A program made the translations under genes and the position numbers. The notes below the pieces were generated by a model. It ran no database searches. It saw nothing but the letters and a program-made list of their open reading frames with translations, and was not told the DNA's origin. From Carettochelys insculpta (lineage: Eukaryota; Chordata; Testudines; Carettochelyidae), in NCBI RefSeq assembly GCF_033958435.1, contig NC_134150.1:36885501-36949500 (forward strand): DNA of 64,000 bases. The letters are read 5' to 3'. Shown piece by piece: positions 58,321 through 64,000 of the stretch; positions within the stretch are counted from its first letter, which is position 1, and every line of letters begins with the position of its first letter.

Positions 58321-59910
58321 CATTCTAAGAATGCCTCATAAAAAGAAGCTGCATTGTGCAGTCATTTTGAAATATCACATTTTAATAACTCTTTAATCAC
58401 TTCAGTTTAATGAGATAGAGGCAGCAGGTGAAAAGGAAATCCATCTTGTCAGTGCAAGTTCCTGGCTCTTCTCCTGCTGTGAACATTTAACATGACACAA
58501 AATTCAGAGGGCCTCCTTTTGCCAGTGCAACTTGGGGAAAGGGTTGTGTATTCATGCAGGAATGTTTGATTTCCCTGAAGATCCTTCTTTGCCTGAGTGG
58601 ATTATATGATCAAAAGTCATCCTTCACCTCCCTCAGAAAAAAAAAAAAAGTGCTAAAAAAGTGGAATGAAAGTGCATGGCTTTAATGGAAACATTTTTTT
58701 TAACTGCTTAGGAAAGAATGTTTTATTCTATAGCACCATGTTTGTTAGGACTGTCATTTCAGGCTACTTTGTCTTCTCCAGCAGCATATTTCTTACAGCT
58801 GTCACTGCAGACTATTTTGTCTTCTCCAGATTTAACAGACTTTTGTTCACAATCAGAGCCAGGTTCCAGATGATGCCTATAACTGAGCATGGATTATTAG
58901 TATTACTAAAGTCTGATATTTCACACACACTCCCCAGAGTCCAACAGTATTTTGCAAGTACACACATCACTTCACCAGAGCTGAATTGTAGCTACCTCTA
59001 GAAGAGACTAAGGTTACTGATTAACAGCATAGAGTAACACTGCACACCAGGGCCCTGGTCATGCAAATAATTAAGCATGTATGTAAGTTTACTTATGTGA
59101 GTAACCTCATTGACCTCATGTGCATGATTGTGTGTTTGCCGTTAAGGGGGTTGGTTTAGAGCACAGCACAAAGAAGAGTGCCATATCCAGGGGAAATTGC
59201 ATAGGGGATTTGGATAGGCAGAATTATTTAACTGTAAGTAAAAGTTGTTCTAGATATTGCTGTGAATTCACCTATTTTTTCAGAATGTCCCTTACACCCA
59301 CATTGCAAGCTGCCACCTCCAGCTAGGGTTGTAGGCCAAAGGCTGTTGGCCAAAGTAGATTGTTCTTCCTGCTCCTTAGCTAAAATATAGAAAGGATGTT
59401 TTGGGCCCCATCGTTTACATCTTTTAAAAATAATAGGATTTAACCACCCTTATTAATTTAGCTGTAAGTAGTGGACATATATTTGCATGAACAAAGCAGA
59501 AAAACATTATGTCCATTACATTAAAATTTCAGAAGCATTGTCATTGAGGGATCAACCTGTGACAAGCAAATTATGATGCTGGACTATTTTATTCCCTGAG
59601 AATGCCTTTATAGAGTTCCCTGACATGAGCTAGAGTTATTTCAATTGACAACAGGACCCTCATTTCCTAGCAACACAAAAGAACACTTTAATCACTTACT
59701 TTTTCTGTTTGATCTGTTCACCTTTTCACACATTCTATGTAGTGATAGCACAAATCACAGTTTTATCCACCATGAAGTTCAGAATGGGGCAAACTATACC
59801 TAGTAGAAGGTTTGTTATGACTCTCATTGCAGAGCTCTGCTCAGCATGGGGCTTAAAGTCTCTGCATTCTAATGTCTTCTGCATATTTAACAGGCTTTAG
59901 TTAACAACCA
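58321..59910. other. Non-coding, with a small local duplication
   Basis: No gene. A 31-bp unit at 58751-58781 is repeated at 58799-58829 (27 of 31 identical, period 48). 59048-59130 is a dispersed palindromic scrap ('ggtcatgcaaataattaagcatg...ttacttatgtgagtaacc'). Confidence 0.45.
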
Positions 59911-60246
59911 GGGCTGGGTCTCCATGCCACATGTCCAGTTGACCCTCACTGACACACACGCCAAGACAGGAACTAGTCATACAGCATGAGGATATTTGTA
60001 AACAGCAAAAGCTGGGCACCAACCCACTGCCCAATCTAGCTCAAATCCAGATAGTGTGGGCAACAATAGCAACGAAGATTGCACAGCACAAATTTCCAGC
60101 AGGGACAGTGAGCTATCTACCAAGGGTTTGTATTGGGCTTATATCACCCTCAGTGCAACTTGCAGTGTGCTGTCTTCACTGCCCTGGTACTAATACAGGT
60201 TGGTTTCAAACTAGGCCATACACAGCTTTTGCTGTGTAGACATAAT
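59911..60246. mobile_element. Probable MITE with degraded ends
   Basis: Left GGGCTGGGTCTCCATGCC and right GCTGTGTAGACATAATC fit the GTCTACAC-ended style loosely. Size 336 bp; no clear duplication. Confidence 0.4.
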
Positions 60247-60632
60247 CAAAAAGAAAGTACACCTAGGTTTTATTACTGAAGCATCAGAGTTGTGTTTGAT
60301 CCTACAACTGGATCTGCCTAACTAGATCTTAGATATCAGTACCGATGCAGGACTTACATTATGAACTCTTAGTTAAGTAAATACATTATTCTAAAAATCT
60401 TTAAGCTTTCATTGAAATCATGACTGAAGTAAATGACTCACCTGTTGTCATGACTGTGCCATATGCCACGAACTTACATTGTCACAAATGTGCACATTTG
60501 TCTTTCACGCTTCACCACAATCACTTTATTCCTCTCCACTAACTCTCATTACAAAGTTAAAAAGTTCGCTATCTTCATCCAGAAGGACACTAAGAAGAGG
60601 CAAAGCAAGCTGATGCATATGGTGGAGTTTTA
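60247..60632. other. Unrecognised non-coding DNA
   Basis: No gene or repeat recognised. Confidence 0.5.
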
Positions 60633-60938
60633 CAGGTTGAACCCCTCTAGTCCAGTACTCTGTGGTTCGGCGACAGCCATGGTCCAGCATGATTTAGTTA
60701 GCCAGATGTCCATTTATCATAGGTGTGGCACAGGTTCTCATGGTCCCATGAAGTTTGTTTACAGCCACCAGTTCTGGCTCTCAGTGTTCTGAGCTGTTAT
60801 CTAGCTGTAATATACCCTAAATGTCTTCTAAGAACCCAGTAAGCAATGGAAGTCTTGGTAATGCTGCTGGACAATATTGATCTCCCATCTCGGCACCAGT
60901 CAGATCTCAAGGGTGCCAGATGAGAGAGGTTCAACCTG
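60633..60938 (+). mobile_element. Mariner-type MITE, TA target duplication
   Basis: Starts CAGGTTGAACCCCTCTAG and ends GAGAGGTTCAACCTG. TA lies on both sides (60631-60632, 60939-60940). It has the cleanest termini of its family in the window and so best defines the TIR. Confidence 0.85.
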
Positions 60939-61901
60939 TACTACAATATCAATTATTTGACTGATTTCTCTTGCTTGGCACTTTATCCTGGCCATGCCAT
61001 CTCTCCCCAAACACTCTTGGGTTAATACATGTATGCTGCTGACTGCCTAGATACAGTTTAACTCAAGAACTCAGAGCAGATGCAGTTGTCAACTCCTTGA
61101 CCTTCAGCATTCCCTTGCCGGTGACTCATTTTTTTAATTTCTTGAAGCTTTTTACTTTGGTCTCTGTCACTGAAAACTATGTCTTAGTCTGTGACCAAAT
61201 TTGTGAAAACGTAATGGGGACAGAATTGATTTCTTTCTCTTTTTTGACTTATTTTATTGCATGCAACCAGCCACATTTGGCTTCCTTCACTTTCCAAGCA
61301 AAACTTCACACACACAGTTCTAAAACCAATTAGAAAGCAAGCTTGTCATTTGCAATCCACAGACTGGAAGAACACAGTAACGACTCCTATTTTAACACTG
61401 ATGACTTCTTTGGAAGGAGGTTGAAATGCCATTTAGAATACATATGCTTGCTTGCCTTTATTTTGCACTGAATTGGTTTTAAAACGGATAAAACCTCTTG
61501 GGTTCTTAGGAAAAAATACTCCTTTATTTTTTTTCCTCCTTCTCGCTAATAGCAGGCAGTTTAGTATTGTTTTTTTTTTTCTGTGAAGTAAGTTCTTCTT
61601 AATAACAGCAATCCTTTTATCTATCCTGCTTTTACAGCCATCCTTTTATTTCTTTTATGTATGTCTCAAAATTATTGGTCCCGCACACAATCTCTCACCT
61701 TTACACCCTTCTGTAAATTGAATTTCAAGGTTGCTAAAGCCGCTCCTGCTCTTGCTTTTAAGATTTAGATGAAAAAGAATGACAAGAGTAGACAGGTACA
61801 TCTATATTCTACCACCTACCATTGTGAACTATTGCAGCAACATGGGAGGCTTCCCTTACCTCCATCCCAGAGAACCAGCTTCAGACAGTCCTTAAACCAA
61901 G
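60939..61901. other. Unrecognised non-coding DNA
   Basis: No gene; T-rich runs near 61525-61580. Confidence 0.5.
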
Positions 61902-61904
61902 GGG

Positions 61905-62145
61905 AGGTCTACACTATAGAACAAAGTCAACTTAATTTATGGAAATCCAGCTACATAAGTACCATAGCTGGAGTTGATGTATCTTATATCAAGTTGCTGC
62001 ATGGTGTCCAGTGTGGGGGTTCACAGGAGAAATTCTCCCTTAATTAACCTTATGCTTCTCATTCCAGTTGAGTACTGCAGTTAATGAGAGAGATTGTCAA
62101 TTGATTTAGTAGGTCTTCACTAGACCTGCTAGTCCTGAGATAGCA
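61905..62145. mobile_element. MITE fragment, related family
   Basis: The left part AGGTCTACACTATAG is TIR-like. The interior 'agctacataagtaccatagctggagttgatg' is self-complementary around 'agctac/gtagct'. The later 'tttagtaggtcttcactagacctgctag' is a palindromic segment recalled from turtle MITEs. The right TIR is not found. Confidence 0.45.
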
Positions 62146-62764
62146 TTTCCACTGTTCTATGGTTTGCCCAGATCTCACCCTAAAGTTTTTCTGTCTTCCC
62201 GATACATATAAAATGACAGTTTCTGTGACGGTGGCAATCTCTGTAAGACAATTACAATCTTAAAGACAGTTCCCTAATGGAAAAAAGGAATTTTATGGTA
62301 AGTTAAAGTCTTGGTTTTCTAATGACTTTAAAGAGAGACATACAATCTTCAGCATAATCTTAAATACAGGGTATCAATAAAGACTTCTTCTCTTACATCT
62401 TGCGTCCAGAATGTCCTTGTTGCATGGTCACTGAAACAACTCTGTAGAGGTGGAATATTGGTAGATTTTCAGGAACAAAGGTCTTATATGTTTAAAACAC
62501 CTCCATGACATTATGGCATTTTTCCTTTCTGGTCTCTCATCAGGTTGTTTACTTGAAGATATCAGGATTTAAGGTACTTTCCCTTTTGTTCTGATCAGAA
62601 TCATACATTTGGTGTAGATAGCTTTTAGGAGAAATTATTAGGCAATTATTATCTCTTATCACTTTCCATTCCAGAAACCTTATCACTTCATTCACAAAAT
62701 GTGTGATAATTGGATCTTTGCAATTATAGGTACAACTAGTCTTTAAGTATAATTAGGCCAGCCA
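62146..62764. other. Unrecognised non-coding DNA
   Basis: No gene or repeat recognised. Confidence 0.5.
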
Positions 62765-63850
62765 AAGAAAGAATTTGAAGAGAAAGTAGAAAAGACAGAG
62801 AAACTAACAACAAAAATTCAAGGGCATCAGAAGCAGGAAGGCTGCCAAATAATCAGTGGGGCCACCTGATAAACAAGGTGCACTCAGGGAAGACAAAACC
62901 GTTGTGGAAAAGCTAAGGGCATGGCCATACTTCCGGGAAGGTCAGTCTTCTGGTGTTTGATTTTGTGCATCTGGTAAAAATCAATTTTTTTGGGGTTGGC
63001 AGTTGACCCCATACTCCTCACTATCGCAAGAAGTAAGGGACGTCAATGGGAAAAATGTTCCCATTGACCTTCCTCAGTAAGAACACTCAGGTAAATCAAT
63101 TCCCAATGTGTTGATTCTAGCTACACAATTGCCATAGCTAGAATTGTGTATCTGAAATTGACTTATTTTCCTGGTATAGACCAAGCCTAAGTGAATTCTT
63201 TGCATCTGTGTTCACTGCAGAGAATGTCAGGGATATTCCTTCACTTGAAAATTCCTTATAGATGATGCTTTTTTATTGAAAGTTCCAGACTGAGGTGTTA
63301 TAAATTAAACAGCAAGAAGTTACCAGGACCAGATGACATTCACCCAACAGTGCTGAGGAAAATCAAATAGGAAATTACAGAACCACTTACTCTGATGGTA
63401 TGTAAGCTATCACTTAAAATACTCTCTGTACCAAATGACTAGCAGATAGCTCATGTAACACTGATTTAAATAAATAAATAAATAAAGTAGACTTCAGAGA
63501 TTATCCTGGCAACTACAGGCCATTAAGCTTTACTTCAGTACCAGGCAAACTGGTTAAAATTATAGTAGAGAACAGAATTATCAGACACATAGATGAACAC
63601 AATATATCAGGGAAGAGTTGACACGGCACTTGTAAAGGAAAATTATGCCATGCCAATTTCTGAAGGGGTCAAAAACATGTGGACAAGGTGATCTAGTGGA
63701 TATGGCATACCTGAACTTTCAAAAAGCCTTTGATAGAGTCCTTCATCAAAGACTCTCAAGTGAAGTGAGCAGTCATAGGATAAGAGTTTTGGAAAGTCAT
63801 CTCATGAATCGATAATCAGTTAATAGATAGAAAACAAAATAAAGGAGAAC
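62765..63850 (+). mobile_element. CR1 LINE fragment, reverse-transcriptase region, split by a MITE
   Basis: The plus strand, before the insertion, reads GALREDKTVVEKL (62877-62915). After it, in the same frame, come SEFFASVFTAENVRDIP (63189-63240) and, further on, the DDPGNYRP-type block ('ggcaactacaggcc' at 63509), 'tcagtaccaggcaaactgg' and the FSKAFD-type block ('tttcaaaaagcctttgatag' region at 63715). An AAATAAAT run at 63467-63486 replaces part of the coding sequence. Stops and indels are frequent, so this copy is older than 46955-50845. It loses similarity near 63850. Confidence 0.8.
62917..63187. mobile_element. MITE inserted in CR1, TAA target duplication
   Basis: TAA flanks both ends (62914-62916, 63188-63190). 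Left GGGCATGGCCATACTTCC and right GGTATAGACCAAGCC are worn inverted repeats. The interior is the reverse orientation of 32673-32960 ('actcctcactatcgcaagaagtaaggg', 'ctagctacacaattgccatagctag'). Confidence 0.75.
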
Positions 63851-64000
63851 ACCGGTCATCCAACCTTTACTTAACTGACCCACCACACTGTCTGACAATC
63901 CTGGCCCTGATTAGTCAACCCTGCAGTAACCAGCCTGTTCCACCAGCCCTGGGCAGCCAGCCCCACAGCAGTCCTCTCAGCAAGCCCTGGGTAGCTGGCC
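63851..64000. repeat. C-rich sequence at the window edge
   Basis: Short recurring units such as CCCTGGGCAGCCAGCC and CCCTGGGTAGCTGGCC suggest the start of a degenerate C-rich repeat cut by the window end. Confidence 0.4.

Noticed and set aside
1..64000. CRISPR array, bacterial operons, phage or plasmid genes
   Set aside because: Repeat content is that of an amniote nuclear genome; no regularly spaced direct repeats of CRISPR type are seen.
1..64000. tRNA, rRNA or snRNA genes
   Set aside because: No cloverleaf with matching box A and box B at proper spacing was recognised outside the tRNA-derived MIR copies.

Overview
The window reads as nuclear DNA of an amniote, most likely a turtle, with a crocodilian as the main alternative. 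The evidence is the repeat mix: CR1 LINEs are the dominant retroelement, three MIR-type SINE copies are present, there are tails and one coding fragment of what looks like a Penelope-like element, hAT and mariner-type non-autonomous transposons occur, and short palindromic elements whose ends carry a GTCTACAC-type motif are abundant. The CR1/MIR combination is established knowledge for sauropsids. The turtle assignment rests on remembered resemblance to turtle repeats and was not checked by search. No host protein-coding exon, tRNA, rRNA, CRISPR array or bacterial-style operon could be supported. The window behaves like a gene-poor intergenic or long intronic segment.

Layout. 1-8,400: mostly unrecognised sequence with an L2-like LINE scrap, a mariner-type MITE (2365-2904), an old CR1 fragment (4620-5088), two 3-bp-TSD palindromic MITEs, a hAT remnant (7320-7609) and an inverted pair of Penelope-like tails (7994-8131). 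8,400-20,500: an interrupted mariner-type MITE (9322-10161), a decayed reverse-strand coding tract (about 13200-15790), a second mariner-type copy, a CR1 endonuclease fragment (17300-17830) and a hAT element with a perfect 8-bp target duplication (18444-19272). 20,500-30,300: further MITEs, a MIR, a long G-rich low-complexity tract (26520-27350) and a hAT remnant. 30,300-41,200: more MITEs, another hAT with a 7/8 target duplication (34681-34865), a CR1 3' end (37619-38252), an LTR-like repeat that recurs near 46650, and long unrepeated stretches that are plausible conserved non-coding DNA. 41,230-42,395: one CR1 inserted into another. 46,955-50,845: a CR1 of about 3.9 kb on the minus strand, with a recognisable GDSL-esterase ORF1 and an endonuclease/reverse transcriptase ORF2, broken by a few frameshifts and stops. 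53,686: a (GATA)10 microsatellite. 56,071-57,365: a Penelope-like GIY-YIG-domain fragment with a 714-bp MITE inserted in it. 57,545: a MIR. 62,765-63,850: a CR1 reverse-transcriptase fragment with a MITE inserted in it.

The elements give a relative history. MIR, L2-like and some CR1 scraps are old and heavily diverged. A CR1 copy, a Penelope-like copy and at least one mariner-type MITE were later interrupted by other insertions. The minus-strand CR1 at 46,955-50,845 is among the least decayed. Several MITE families with different interiors share end motifs and 3-bp target duplications, which suggests mobilisation by related PIF/Harbinger-type transposases encoded elsewhere.
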